Source: Aureimonas sp. Leaf324 (lineage in GTDB: Bacteria; Pseudomonadota; Alphaproteobacteria; Rhizobiales; Rhizobiaceae). From it: DNA of 52,106 nucleotides. Numbering within the stretch: the stretch's first letter is position 1; every line of letters starts with the position of its first letter. Both the position numbers and the translations under genes were made by a program. This document shows positions 16,131 through 25,107 of this stretch, one piece after another. The notes beneath the pieces are model-generated. The model saw nothing but the letters and a program-made list of their open reading frames with translations. It searched no databases and was not told the origin of the DNA. The DNA lies in contig NZ_LMOH01000012.1 in NCBI RefSeq assembly GCF_001423245.1, positions 766,745-818,850 of the forward strand, read 5' to 3'.

Positions 16131-17031
16131 GATCGTCATACCGGACCGCGCGCCGGCCAACGCCTGGTTCAGGAGGCTTGCGCGTTGGGGACGACGGACC
16201 GACCGGGTCCTCGATCGCACGGGTCGGCACCTCCTGGCGCCTCGCCACCCTCAACGAGGCCGATCATGCGAGGCGACAGGATCTGTCGGGCGTGTCCCTG
16301 CGGCACGAGGCCAAGACCCTCCGCCCTTCGACCATCGGCACCGATCGCGTGCGGCTCGTCGAACGCCGTGACGACACCCTAGTCGCCATCGTTCCGGCCT
16401 TCGGCGTCGCCTGCCTCCTCGTGTCGGAGGAAGACGCGAGCGACCGCCCGCACGCCGGGCATCGCCGCGGTCGTCGACGGATGGACATTGGGCGTCGGCG
16501 ATCTGGCTCCCGTTCCCATCGCCGTCGATCGCGGCTGGAAAATCCCGGGCTTCCCGTTCTTCTCAGGGAGTGGCCTCTATCGGACGACGTGACCGTGCCG
16601 GACCAGTTGGACAGAACCGCCTGGCACCTCGAACGTGCCGCGATACATGTCTTCGGCGAGCTTTGGATCGACGATCTCCCTGTTGGCCGGTTCCTCGACA
16701 GTCCTTCGATCTTCCCGCTGCCGTCCCATCCGGGCGGCGTGCTTTTGGGCCGCGATCCGCGTTCGCAACACCGCCATCCCGTATGCAAGTGAGGCTAACA
16801 GGAGGCCGGAAGGACGGGCGCGAGTGCGGCAAGCTGCATGCGCACCATGATGCCGACGGGGGCCGCCCCGTCCGCGTCCGAACCGACCGGCGAGAGCACG
16901 TCGGCGTCCCTCCTTTCGCCGCGACCGCGCTGTCCGCCCTTCTTCCCTCCAAGCGCGATCGGGAAATGGCGTCGGTTCCGTGGCGGGAGACGCGATAAGG
17001 CCTTGAGGGCTCGCGGCTGAGCGACGCCGGG
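16131..17031. other. 900-bp gap with remnants of coding sequence
   Basis: No full gene is supported between maleylacetate reductase and mntH. Around 16446-16592 the plus strand reads GWTLGVGDLAPVPIAV and FPFFSGSGLYRTT before a stop, in a different frame from the weakly protein-like stretch at 16280-16440 (VRLVERRDDTLVAIVPAFG). Together they look like the frameshifted tail of a carbohydrate-active beta-sandwich protein. A small leftward ORF at 16577-16777 is listed separately. Confidence 0.35.
16577..16777 (-). CDS. Small hypothetical protein (66 residues), doubtful
   Basis: The leftward frame from an ATG at 16777 encodes MAVLRTRIAAQKHAARMGRQ and ends YRGTFEVPGG...HGHVVR. Third codon positions are mostly G or C, as in real genes here, and the composition is protein-like. 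No good ribosome site or recognised family was found. It could be the 3' remnant of a longer gene. Confidence 0.3.
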   Translation of the reverse strand: MAVLRTRIAAQKHAARMGRQREDRRTVEEPANREIVDPKLAEDMYRGTFEVPGGSVQLVRHGHVVR

Positions 17032-18387
17032 TTAGTGCGACCGCGCCCCCAGGACGAAGTCGAAGAGCAGCTTCACGTTCAGGAGCGCGATGGCCACCGC
17101 GATCAATACAGCGAGAGCCGACAGCCAGCGCGGTGTGACGAGGTCGCCCATCTTGCCACGGTCCATGGTGAACATGACCAGCGGGAACACCGCGAACGAG
17201 AGCTGGAGGCTGAGGACGACCTGTGTGAGGATCAGGAGCCGCGCCGTCCCGCTGTCGCCGAACCAGATCGTCACCGACGCGGCGGGCACGATGGCGATGA
17301 TCCGCGTGACGAGGCGCCGCAGCCAGGGCGCCAGCCGGATGTCGAGAAACCCTTCCATCACGATCTGCCCGGCGAGCGTGGCGGTGACGGTCGAGTTGAT
17401 GCCGCAGCACAGGAGGGCGATGCCGAAGAGGGTCGGGGCGACGGCGGCGCCGAGGATCGGCGCGAGCAGGCTGTGCGCCTCCCCGAGTTCGGCGATCCCC
17501 GTGCGCCCGGATGCATGGAAGGCTGCGGCCGAAAGGATCAGGATCGACGCATTCACGAGGAGGGCGAAGCACAGCGCGACGGTGGAATCGATGGTCGCAA
17601 AACGCAGCGCCTGGCGCTTTTCCGGCAGCGTCGTGCCGTAGTCGCGTGTCTGGACGATCCCCGAATGAAGGTAGAGGTTGTGCGGCATCACGGTCGCGCC
17701 GAGGATGCCCAGCGCGAGGTACAGCATCTCGGGGTTCGAGACGATCTCGGTGGTCGGCGCGAAGCCCCGGATCACGTCCCCCCAGTTCGGGTCGACCATC
17801 GCGATCTGGACGGCGAAGCACACCGCGATGACCCCCAGAAGCGTCACGATCAGCGCCTCGACCCAGCGGAAGCCGAGCTTCTGGAGCCAGAGGATCAGGA
17901 ACACGTCGATGGCGGTGATGAGGACGCCGATCTCGAGCGGGATCCCGAACAGGAGGTTGAGGCCGATGGCCGTGCCGATCACCTCGGCGATGTCGGTGGC
18001 GACGATGGCGATCTCGGCGAGGAACCAGAGCGGCAGCGCGACATAGCCGGGATAGGCGTCGCGGCACGCCTGCGCGAGATCGCGGCCCGACGCGATCGCA
18101 AGACGCGCACAGAGCGACTGCAGCACGATCGCCATGATGTTGGACAGGAGGGCGACGAAGAGCAACGTGTAGCCGAAGGCGGAGCCGCCGGCGATCGACG
18201 TCGCCCAGTTGCCGGGGTCCATGTAGCCGACGGCGACGAGATAACCGGGCCCGAGGAAAGCCGCCGCCTTGCGCCAGGGCGGGGCGTTCCGGTCGACGCG
18301 CACGGTGCGGTGAACATCGAGAAGCGACCCGTCACCGCGGTCCCGCCGCCAGCCCGCATCGTCCGCGCGTTCGTTCGAACCGGTCAT
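17032..18387 (-). CDS. mntH: Mn2+/Fe2+ transporter, NRAMP family (MntH)
   Basis: 451 residues from the ATG at 18387; a longer in-frame start crosses the operator and is not used. Eleven or so membrane segments follow. The metal-site motifs are [10 protein letters not shown] in TM1 and [14 protein letters not shown] in TM6, both diagnostic for NRAMP proton-coupled divalent metal importers. It is divergent from mntR with a perfect inverted repeat between them, so it is likely repressed by MntR when manganese is plentiful. Confidence 0.95.
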   Translation of the reverse strand: MTGSNERADDAGWRRDRGDGSLLDVHRTVRVDRNAPPWRKAAAFLGPGYLVAVGYMDPGNWATSIAGGSAFGYTLLFVALLSNIMAIVLQSLCARLAIASGRDLAQACRDAYPGYVALPLWFLAEIAIVATDIAEVIGTAIGLNLLFGIPLEIGVLITAIDVFLILWLQKLGFRWVEALIVTLLGVIAVCFAVQIAMVDPNWGDVIRGFAPTTEIVSNPEMLYLALGILGATVMPHNLYLHSGIVQTRDYGTTLPEKRQALRFATIDSTVALCFALLVNASILILSAAAFHASGRTGIAELGEAHSLLAPILGAAVAPTLFGIALLCCGINSTVTATLAGQIVMEGFLDIRLAPWLRRLVTRIIAIVPAASVTIWFGDSGTARLLILTQVVLSLQLSFAVFPLVMFTMDRGKMGDLVTPRWLSALAVLIAVAIALLNVKLLFDFVLGARSH

Positions 18388-18435
18388 CGTTCCGTGCCTT
18401 GCCCCGACCCGCATAGATTTGTTCCACGACACAGG

Positions 18436-18453
18436 GTTTGTCCAGTGACAAAC
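18436..18453. promoter_or_regulatory. Candidate MntR operator
   Basis: A perfect inverted repeat GTTTGTC-CAGT-GACAAAC lies in the mntH-mntR gap, about 50 bp from each start. TTTGT also occurs on both flanks. Position and symmetry fit a DtxR/MntR-family site controlling both genes. The assignment is from context. Confidence 0.7.
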
Positions 18454-18506
18454 TTTGTGCGCACGCTGGCATCCTGCTACCGTCGCGCCATGGGCGGGAA
18501 CACCAG

Positions 18507-18935
18507 ATGACGGCTGAGCGAGACGGACCCCGGACGGCCCCCATCGCCGCGCGGTTCGCGCGCGTGCGTCTGGCCAATCAATCCGAGCTGTCGGAGGACT
18601 ACGTCGAGATGATCGACGACCTGATCGGCGAGTTCGGGGAAGCGCGGGCGACCGACCTCGCGGAACGCTTCGGCGTGTCCCCCGGAACCGTGGCGCGCAC
18701 CATCCAGCGCCTAGCCCGCGACGGCCTCGTGGAATCGAAGCCCTATCGTGCGATCTTCCTCACCTGCGAGGGCAAGGCGCTTGCCGAGCGGGTCAGGGAA
18801 CGCCACCGGCTGGTCGTCGACTTCCTGATCGCCGTCGGCGTCGCGCCGGACGCGGCCGAGATGGACGCCGAGGGGATCGAGCACCATGTCGGCAAGGACA
18901 CCCTGGAGGCGTTCCGCAGCTTCCTGTCGCGCTGA
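18507..18935 (+). CDS. mntR: Manganese-responsive DtxR-family regulator MntR
   Basis: 142 residues. A winged helix covers residues 20-85 ([20 protein letters not shown] as helix-turn-helix), followed by the short metal-binding and dimerisation domain ([16 protein letters not shown], then [15 protein letters not shown]). The glutamate and histidine ligands typical of MntR are visible (EGIEHHV). No SH3-like C-terminal domain is present, as expected for MntR rather than DtxR/IdeR. It should repress mntH with Mn2+ bound. Confidence 0.93.
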   Translation: MTAERDGPRTAPIAARFARVRLANQSELSEDYVEMIDDLIGEFGEARATDLAERFGVSPGTVARTIQRLARDGLVESKPYRAIFLTCEGKALAERVRERHRLVVDFLIAVGVAPDAAEMDAEGIEHHVGKDTLEAFRSFLSR

Positions 18936-18999
18936 CGACGGAGCGAGGGGACGTCACGTCGGCCCGTGGCGGGGACCGCGCAACGAGGTCCATCTCCCC

Positions 19000-20016
19000 T
19001 CAGCGCTCGGCGTCGGCGGGGTCGTCCACCAGGGCGTCCGGCCGGCTTACCTCAACGGCGGTCATCGACGTCTTCACCGCGAGTTCCTTGGTGCCCAGCC
19101 GCTTCAGCATGTCGCGGAACTGCGGGTGCATGCCCCCGTCGACATAGGCCATCGGCATGCCCGCACGCCCTTCCGACAACAGCGACTGGAGCAGTCTGTC
19201 GTCACGCTCGCGCCTGGCGGCCACCTCGGGCGAGACGCGCGCCTCGAGCGGCGGGCAGGCCGCGGCCGGATCGAGCGGCCGGCCGTCCTTGCGGCGGGAA
19301 TCGAACACGTAACGGCCCCCGCAGGCCGCCACGTCGGGCTCCTTCCGCGTCACGTCGAAGATGTCGTAGCCGAGCTTGAGGTTGCGCCAGAAGGCGATGT
19401 TCGGGTCGCTCCTGTGGCGCGCCATCTGCGCGGCCGTCATCCGGAACGGGAAGGACTGGACCTGGAAGTCGCCCTGGCCGATCGAGAACGCCTTCTCCGC
19501 GTCGGCATACACCTCGTCGACGCCCTCGTCGGTCATGGCGAAGCATCCCGACGACGAGCAGGCGCCGTGCACCATCAGCGAGTCGCCGGTGTAGCCGAGC
19601 GACGTCTCCAGCGGGTTCGGGTAACCGAGGTTGAAGGAGCGATGGTACTTCGAGTTCGGGTTCATCAACGACCGCGTGACCCGGTAGAACCCCTCGGGTG
19701 CCTGGCGGTCGCCGTTCGTCGTCTTGGGACCGAGCTTGCCCGACCAGCGGCAGAGCGGATGCGTCTTGTGCAGGGCGTAGCGCCCGTCCGCGCCCAGCTT
19801 CCAGACCTCGAGCTCGCTCTCCTCCTTGAAGATGCGAATGAGGATCGACCCCTGCGGCCGGGCCTTCGTCTCGGCATAGGCCGTCGGCACGAGGTCCTTG
19901 TAGGTCTCGTCCGACATCGACATGCAGCCGCCCGCCGACGCGAGACCGAGAAGGGCGACCGCCAGCGCAGCTCGGCGCGTGGCGGTGCGGGCGCGGTGTC
20001 GGGCAGGAGGGGGCAT
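19000..20016 (-). CDS. YafK-type L,D-transpeptidase family lipoprotein
   Basis: 338 residues from the ATG at 20016. The signal ends in a lipobox LASAGGC, so it is probably lipid-anchored. The catalytic motif MVHGACSSSGCFAMT matches the YafK/DpaA branch of the YkuD fold, with its histidine and SxGC cysteine. In E. coli the relative DpaA detaches Braun lipoprotein from peptidoglycan instead of crosslinking. The start is uncertain (20058 is also possible). It is followed downstream by mntR on the opposite strand, convergent. Confidence 0.82.
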   Translation of the reverse strand: MPPPARHRARTATRRAALAVALLGLASAGGCMSMSDETYKDLVPTAYAETKARPQGSILIRIFKEESELEVWKLGADGRYALHKTHPLCRWSGKLGPKTTNGDRQAPEGFYRVTRSLMNPNSKYHRSFNLGYPNPLETSLGYTGDSLMVHGACSSSGCFAMTDEGVDEVYADAEKAFSIGQGDFQVQSFPFRMTAAQMARHRSDPNIAFWRNLKLGYDIFDVTRKEPDVAACGGRYVFDSRRKDGRPLDPAAACPPLEARVSPEVAARRERDDRLLQSLLSEGRAGMPMAYVDGGMHPQFRDMLKRLGTKELAVKTSMTAVEVSRPDALVDDPADAER

Positions 20017-20161
20017 TTCGTTCCAAGGGCTGGTCGTGGCAGGTCTCCCGTGCATCATCGACGGTCGGGCTGTCGCGGGAATGACCTGGAGGCCGCAAGC
20101 GTCCCGACCGCCAAGAGAGGGCTCGATCCGGCGGAAGTGAGGCGACCGGGACGGCCGGTCC

Positions 20162-20584
20162 TCAATGCGTCTCGTGCAGGCACGCGCCGTGATCGCCGAG
20201 CACCTCGATCACCCGGCACTCGGCGACGGAATGGTTGCAGCAGTCGGTCATGCGGGCGACCTCGGCCCGCAGCGCTGTCAGCCGGGCGATCTTGTGGTCG
20301 ATGTCGGCGAGATGCGCGGCCGCGATCCGGTCGGCGCTCTCGCAGGGATGGTCCGGCTCCCCGGCCAGCGCCAGCAGTTCGCGGATCGGCCCGATCTCGA
20401 AGCCGAGCTCGCGGGCATGGCGGATGAAGCGAAGACGCCGGAGGTCGCCCGCGTCATAGAGGCGGCGGTTGCCCTCCGTGCGCGGCGGGGCGGCCAGGAG
20501 GCCGATCTGCTCGTAGTAGCGGATCGTCGGCACCTTGATGCCGCTCGCCCGCGATGCCTCGCCGATCGGAACGCCGCCCGTCAT
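20162..20584 (-). CDS. MerR-family heavy-metal-responsive regulator
   Basis: 140 residues from the ATG at 20584. The N-terminal helix-turn-helix and wing (IGEASRASGIKVPTIRYYEQ) are typical of MerR, and a dimerisation helix spans about 83-113. Candidate metal ligands are Cys81, Cys115, Cys116, Cys123 and Cys135 plus C-terminal histidines, resembling the ZntR/CadR/PbrR group. It faces the P-type ATPase across a 68-bp gap holding a MerR-type promoter, so it should activate that gene in response to Zn, Cd or Pb. Confidence 0.9.
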   Translation of the reverse strand: MTGGVPIGEASRASGIKVPTIRYYEQIGLLAAPPRTEGNRRLYDAGDLRRLRFIRHARELGFEIGPIRELLALAGEPDHPCESADRIAAAHLADIDHKIARLTALRAEVARMTDCCNHSVAECRVIEVLGDHGACLHETH

Positions 20585-20592
20585 TTTTCCGC

Positions 20593-20623
20593 TTGCTCCT
20601 CTAGCCACTGGAGGAACTACGCT
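20593..20623 (+). promoter_or_regulatory. MerR-type promoter/operator of the P-type ATPase operon
   Basis: A -35 TTGCTC (20593-20598) and -10 TACGCT (20618-20623) are separated by exactly 19 bp, the overlong spacer that MerR activators correct by DNA distortion. The spacer holds dyad symmetry CCTC-N9-GAGG (20598-20614), also CTCC...GGAG. Position and form match ZntR/PbrR-type operators. Confidence 0.8.
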
Positions 20624-20652
20624 TTTCCCGAGACGCAAGCAAGGAGAGCGCC

Positions 20653-22845
20653 ATGAGCACGGTGGCGGACGAGAGCCGCTTCAGGGTCACGGGCATGGAC
20701 TGCGCGGCCTGTGGCAACAAGGTCGAGACGGCGATCCGACGGCTGCCGGGCGTGGAGGACGTCACCGTCTCGGTGACGTCGGGGGCGGTGAAGGTCCGCC
20801 ATGGCGCGGGCTTCGACGCGGCGGCCGTGACGCGGCAGGTCCGGAACCTCGGCTACGGCGCCGAGGCGGCGAACGGGGCGGCCACTCCGGCCGAACGGCA
20901 CGCCCATCGCGACCACGATCATCCCGCGCCCGTCGGAAGCGACCACGCGGGCCATACGCATGACGACCCTGCGGAAACGGGCCTGCCCTGGTGGCGGACG
21001 AAAAAGGCTCGGGTGACGGCGGCCTGCGGCGCGGCGCTGCTCGCAGCCTACGTCCTCGGCCACCTCGCGCCCGCGTTGGAGCGTCCGGCGTTCCTCGCGG
21101 CGCTCGCCGTCGGGCTCGTCCCCGTGGCCTGGCGCGCGGTCGCGGCCGCCCGGTTCGGCACCCCGTTCTCGATCGAGACGCTGATGACGATCGCCGCCAT
21201 CGGCGCCGTCTTCATCGGCGCCGAGGAGGAGGCGGCGGCCGTCGTCCTCCTGTTTCTGGTCGGCGAGATGCTGGAGGGGCTGGCGGCGAGCCGCGCCCGG
21301 GCGAGCATCCAGGGCCTTACCAACCTCGTACCCAAGACGGCGCTGCTCGAGAGGGACGGCCGGACGACCGAGGTGCCGGCGGAAAGCCTCGCGGTCGGCG
21401 CCACCATCCTCGTGCGCCCCGGCGACCGCATCCCGGCCGACGGCTCGATCGTCGAAGGATCGGGCGATATCGACGAGGCGCCGGTAACGGGCGAGAGCGT
21501 GCCCAAGCGCAAGGCGGTCGGCGACCCCGTCTTTGCCGGCACGGTCAACGCAGGCTCGGTCCTTCGTGTCCGCGTCACCGCCGCGGCCGCCGACAACACG
21601 ATCGCCCGCGTCGTGCGTCTGGTGGAAGAAGCGCAGGAATCGAAGTCGCCGACCGAACGCTTCATCGACCGCTTCTCCAGGGTCTACACGCCCGCCGTGC
21701 TCGTGGTCGGCTTCCTCGTCGCCGTCGTGCCGCCTCTGGCCGTCGGGGCGGACTGGAACGAGTGGATCTACAAGGGTCTCGCGATCCTCCTGATCGGTTG
21801 CCCCTGCGCGCTCGTCATCTCGACGCCCGCCGCGATCGCGGCCGGCCTGTCGGCGGGCGCCCGCCGCGGCCTCCTGATGAAAGGCGGCGTGGTGCTGGAG
21901 ACGCTCGGCAGGATCATGGCCGTGGCCTTCGACAAGACGGGGACGCTGACCGCCGGCAAGCCCGTCGTGACCGACGTCGTCGCGGTCGGGCGACCGGCGC
22001 GGGACGTCCTGTCGCTTGCGGCCGCGCTGGAGACGGGGTCGAGCCATCCGCTGGCGCTCGCCATCCTCGAGAAGGCCAAAGTGGAAAAGGCGCCCGTACC
22101 GCCCGCCTTCGACGCCAACGCCATCCCCGGTGAGGGCGTCGAGGGCCAGGTCGGCGGCGAGGCGGTGTTCCTCGGCTCGCCCTTGGCCGCGGGCCGCCGT
22201 GCTCCCCTCGAGGACAAGCAGACGGCCGCGATCGCCGCGCTGAATGCCGAAGGCAAGACCGTATCGGTCGTGCTCGCGCGCGACGGGGTCGCAGGCTACA
22301 TCGCCATGCGCGACGAAGCCCGGCCGGACGCACGCGAGGCGCTGGCCGCCCTGAAGGCGGACGGCATCCGCACCGTGATGCTGACGGGCGACAACCGCAC
22401 GACGGCCGAGGCGGTCGCCGCGGGCCTCGGCATCGAGGCGCGGGCAGAGCTCCTGCCGCAGGACAAGCAGCGCATCGTGCGCGAGCTCCAGGCCGAAGGC
22501 TTCACGGTCGCCAAGGTCGGCGACGGCATCAACGACGCCCCGGCGCTGGCCGCCGCCGACATCGGGATCGCCATGGGCGGCGGCACCGACGTGGCGCTGG
22601 AGACGGCGGACGCGGCGGCGCTGCACGGGCGGGTGCGGGACGTGCCGGACATGATCGCCCTCTCGAAGGCGACCATGGGCAACATCCGGACGAACATCGC
22701 GATCGCGCTCGGCCTGAAGGCGGTGTTCCTCGTGACCACCGTCCTCGGCATCACGGGCCTCTGGCCGGCGATCCTCGCCGATACGGGCGCGACCGTCCTC
22801 GTGACGGCCAATGCCATGCGGCTCCTCGGCTGGCGGCCCCGATGA
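20653..22845 (+). CDS. Zn/Cd/Pb-exporting P-type ATPase (ZntA/CadA type)
   Basis: 730 residues after AAGGAGAG. An N-terminal heavy-metal domain has GMDCAAC (residues 14-20), followed by a histidine-rich linker (HAHRDHDH, HAGHTH). The membrane metal site CPC is at 383-385, the phosphorylation site DKTGTLT starts at Asp427, SSHPLA is the nucleotide-domain motif, and GDGINDAPALA lies near 623. It pumps divalent soft metals from the cytoplasm. Control by the adjacent MerR regulator argues for Zn/Cd/Pb rather than copper. It overlaps the next gene by four bases. Confidence 0.93.
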   Translation: MSTVADESRFRVTGMDCAACGNKVETAIRRLPGVEDVTVSVTSGAVKVRHGAGFDAAAVTRQVRNLGYGAEAANGAATPAERHAHRDHDHPAPVGSDHAGHTHDDPAETGLPWWRTKKARVTAACGAALLAAYVLGHLAPALERPAFLAALAVGLVPVAWRAVAAARFGTPFSIETLMTIAAIGAVFIGAEEEAAAVVLLFLVGEMLEGLAASRARASIQGLTNLVPKTALLERDGRTTEVPAESLAVGATILVRPGDRIPADGSIVEGSGDIDEAPVTGESVPKRKAVGDPVFAGTVNAGSVLRVRVTAAAADNTIARVVRLVEEAQESKSPTERFIDRFSRVYTPAVLVVGFLVAVVPPLAVGADWNEWIYKGLAILLIGCPCALVISTPAAIAAGLSAGARRGLLMKGGVVLETLGRIMAVAFDKTGTLTAGKPVVTDVVAVGRPARDVLSLAAALETGSSHPLALAILEKAKVEKAPVPPAFDANAIPGEGVEGQVGGEAVFLGSPLAAGRRAPLEDKQTAAIAALNAEGKTVSVVLARDGVAGYIAMRDEARPDAREALAALKADGIRTVMLTGDNRTTAEAVAAGLGIEARAELLPQDKQRIVRELQAEGFTVAKVGDGINDAPALAAADIGIAMGGGTDVALETADAAALHGRVRDVPDMIALSKATMGNIRTNIAIALGLKAVFLVTTVLGITGLWPAILADTGATVLVTANAMRLLGWRPR

Positions 22846-23444
22846 CCGCCGCCGTCGACGATCTCCTCCGCTTCGGCCCGGCGGTCGTCCTCGCCGTCAC
22901 CGCGGCGTGGCTCGCGCTCGCCACCCGCCGGACGTCCCGGGAGATCGCGGGGCGGGCCTACGGCTTCGGCAGGAGCCTGAGTCAGAGGCTGGCGCGTGTC
23001 CTGTTCGCCGCGGCCGTCGTCGGCGGCCTCGCGGCCCTCGCGCTCCATGCTGCGGAAAGCGCGTCGGCCGCGTTCGCACCGCTGGCGGGCGAGGCCAGCG
23101 CCATCCGCTTGGCCGGGCTGGCGCTGGCCGTCGCGGGGCAGGTCCTGACGGTCGCGGCCCGAAGCGGGATGGGCCGACGCTGGCGGGTCGGCATCCCCGC
23201 CGAGGCGCCCGATGCCTTGGTCACGACGGGTTTATTTGGCCTCAGCCGCAACCCCGTGTTCCTCGGAATGCTGGCGATGGCGGCGGGCCTTGCGGTCGCC
23301 GTGCCCTCCCCGACTGTCATTACCTGCGCGCTCGCCTTCTGGATCGCCTGCGAGATCCAGGTGCGGGACGAGGAGCGTTTTCTCGAACGCTCGTTCGGCC
23401 CCGCCTACACCGCATATCGATGCGCCGTCCGGCGCTGGATCTGA
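22842..23444 (+). CDS. ICMT/PEMT-like membrane methyltransferase (first copy)
   Basis: 200 residues, start coupled to the ATPase stop (ATGA). Four or five membrane segments are followed by the conserved C-terminal part LVTTGLFGLSRNPVFLG and a terminal EERFLERSFGPAYTAY, which mark isoprenylcysteine carboxyl methyltransferase-like and phospholipid methyltransferase-like proteins. Such genes often sit next to metal-transport ATPases, but their substrate is unknown. A second member lies at 25925. Confidence 0.85.
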   Translation: MTAAVDDLLRFGPAVVLAVTAAWLALATRRTSREIAGRAYGFGRSLSQRLARVLFAAAVVGGLAALALHAAESASAAFAPLAGEASAIRLAGLALAVAGQVLTVAARSGMGRRWRVGIPAEAPDALVTTGLFGLSRNPVFLGMLAMAAGLAVAVPSPTVITCALAFWIACEIQVRDEERFLERSFGPAYTAYRCAVRRWI

Positions 23445-23469
23445 CGACGCTCGGAAAAAGGATGAACCG

Positions 23470-23964
23470 ATGAAACTTGCATGGGCGGCGCAGCTCGCCG
23501 CCGTCACCGTCGGTGTCGCCCTCCTCGGCCCCGCCGCGGCGCACGAGTTCAAGGCCGGCGACCTCACGATCGACCATCCCTCGTCGCGGCCGTCTCCACC
23601 CAGGGCGAGCGTCGGCGTCGGATACGTCTCGATCCGCAACGACGGGACCGAGGCCGACCGATTGATCGGCGGTTCGGCCACCGTCGCCGCACGGTTCGAG
23701 ATCCACGCCTCCACCGTGGAAGACGGGGTCGCGCGCATGCGCCGCGTCGAGGACGGGATCGGGCTGGAGCCCGGCGCGACCGTGAAGCTCGCCTCCGGCG
23801 GAGCCCACTTCATGCTGCTCGACCTCAAGGCACCGATCGTGAAGGGGCAGTCGTTCGACGGCACCCTCGTGTTCGAGCGCGCCGGCACCGTGCCGGTCCG
23901 CTTCACGGTGGAGGGCTTCGGCGTGGCCACCCCTTCCTTCTCGCACGAGGGGCACCAGCCGTGA
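23470..23964 (+). CDS. Periplasmic copper chaperone PCu(A)C
   Basis: 164 residues with a Sec signal (residues 1-24, ending PAAA). The copper motif is complete: EIHASTVEDGVARM, then GGAHFML, giving the H/M...M...H.M ligand set of PCu(A)C (DUF461). These proteins deliver Cu(I) to the CuA site or assist SCO. It directly precedes and overlaps the SCO gene, so both probably act in copper insertion or copper-thiol redox control in the periplasm. Confidence 0.93.
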   Translation: MKLAWAAQLAAVTVGVALLGPAAAHEFKAGDLTIDHPSSRPSPPRASVGVGYVSIRNDGTEADRLIGGSATVAARFEIHASTVEDGVARMRRVEDGIGLEPGATVKLASGGAHFMLLDLKAPIVKGQSFDGTLVFERAGTVPVRFTVEGFGVATPSFSHEGHQP

Positions 23965-24656
23965 GCCTTCGCACCGTCCGCCTGTGGCTCTGGGGCGCGG
24001 TCGCCGCGGCGGCGGGCATACTCGTCGGCGTCGCCTGGAGCCTCCCGCCAACCGAACAACGGTCCGCCGTCATTTCGTCGCCCGACATCGGGGGCGAGTT
24101 CGCGCTGATCGACGAGGACGGCAAGCCGAGGCGATGGTCCGATTTTCGCGGCAAGCCCGTCGCCGTGTTCTTCGGCTTCACGAACTGCCCCGACATCTGC
24201 CCGACGACACTCGGCGAACTCTCGGTGCTCCTCGCGGATCTCGGCCCTCGCTCCGACGATCTCCAGGTTGTGCTCGTCAGCGGCGATCCGGAACGGGACA
24301 CGCCGGAGGTCCTCAACGCCTATCTCCAGTCCTTCGACCCGAGAATCGTCGGACTGACGGGCCCGGTGGCGGAGGTCGACCGCGCCTTCGCAGCCTTCAA
24401 GGCCTACCGGAAGAAGGGGCCGACGCAGGGCGGCGACTACACGATCGACCACTCCGCCGGCGTCTATCTCTACGACCGCGACGGCGGCTTCGCCGGCACG
24501 CTGGACATGCATGAAGACATGAAGGTCAGGGCTGCGAAGGTGATCCGCCTCATCGAAGGTTCCGATGGGGGTGATGCGAGCCTCGTCGAGGACGGGATCG
24601 TCAGGTCGGCCGCCCGGACCACGACGGAGGCCGCCGATGTCGACGCGAACGGTTGA
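23961..24656 (+). CDS. SCO1/SenC-family copper chaperone/thiol protein
   Basis: 231 residues from a GTG overlapping the preceding stop. An N-terminal membrane anchor (residues 8-27) is followed by a thioredoxin fold with the copper-binding CxxxC (TNCPDICPTT, Cys76 and Cys80) and the third ligand histidine in TIDHSAGVYLY. It works with PCu(A)C in copper delivery or as a disulfide reductase. The C-terminal 20 residues overlap the start of dsbB in another frame. Confidence 0.93.
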   Translation: MSLRTVRLWLWGAVAAAAGILVGVAWSLPPTEQRSAVISSPDIGGEFALIDEDGKPRRWSDFRGKPVAVFFGFTNCPDICPTTLGELSVLLADLGPRSDDLQVVLVSGDPERDTPEVLNAYLQSFDPRIVGLTGPVAEVDRAFAAFKAYRKKGPTQGGDYTIDHSAGVYLYDRDGGFAGTLDMHEDMKVRAAKVIRLIEGSDGGDASLVEDGIVRSAARTTTEAADVDANG

Positions 24657-25107
24657 CCTCGAGGAGCCGGCCGATGTCGCCCCTGACGCCCCGGCCCGGC
24701 ACCTGGCGCCCCTCTATGCCGCTTGGGTCGTTGCGCTCGTCGCGACGCTTGGCGCGCTCTTCGTGGGCGAGGTCATGGGGCAGGCGCCCTGCGTCTTGTG
24801 CTGGTACCAGCGCATCGCGATGTTTCCCCTGGCCGTCGTGCTCGGGATCGCCGCTTTCCGGGGGGACCGGGGCGTGCGCGTCTATGCGCTGCCTCTCGCG
24901 ATCGCCGGCCTGGCGGTCGCGGCCTTCCATGCGCTGCTCTACGCCGGGATCGTGTCGGAGGCCATCGAGCCCTGCGGCGCGGGGCCGTCCTGCGCGAGCG
25001 CCGACATGACGATCTTCGGCGGCCTGCCGCTCCCCTACCTCTCCGTCTCGGCCTTCGCCGCGATCACCCTGCTCCTCGTTCGCCGCTTCGACAGGAAACG
25101 GGCATGA
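24637..25107 (+). CDS. dsbB: Disulfide bond formation protein DsbB family
   Basis: 156 residues from the ATG at 24637 after ACGGAGG; it overlaps the SCO gene by 20 bp. Four membrane helices are evident. The first periplasmic pair is Cys52/Cys55 (APCVLCWYQR) and the second Cys113/Cys119 (PCGAGPSC). It should reoxidise the DsbA-like partner encoded next and pass electrons to quinone. Its place after SCO suggests it serves metal-chaperone thiols as well. Confidence 0.92.
   Translation: MSTRTVDLEEPADVAPDAPARHLAPLYAAWVVALVATLGALFVGEVMGQAPCVLCWYQRIAMFPLAVVLGIAAFRGDRGVRVYALPLAIAGLAVAAFHALLYAGIVSEAIEPCGAGPSCASADMTIFGGLPLPYLSVSAFAAITLLLVRRFDRKRA

Noticed and set aside
16127-16792. 221-codon plus-strand ORF starting at the maleylacetate reductase stop
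   Set aside because: The second half is very rich in Arg/Ser and lies in a different frame from the protein-like segment; it is better explained as decayed sequence.
16577-18067. A 496-codon leftward frame overlapping mntH
   Set aside because: Most of it is mntH read in another frame. Only its last 67 codons, outside mntH, look coding and are listed as a doubtful small ORF.
17035-18510. 491-codon plus-strand frame opposite mntH
   Set aside because: Antisense of eleven membrane helices gives a charged, low-complexity product with no family features.
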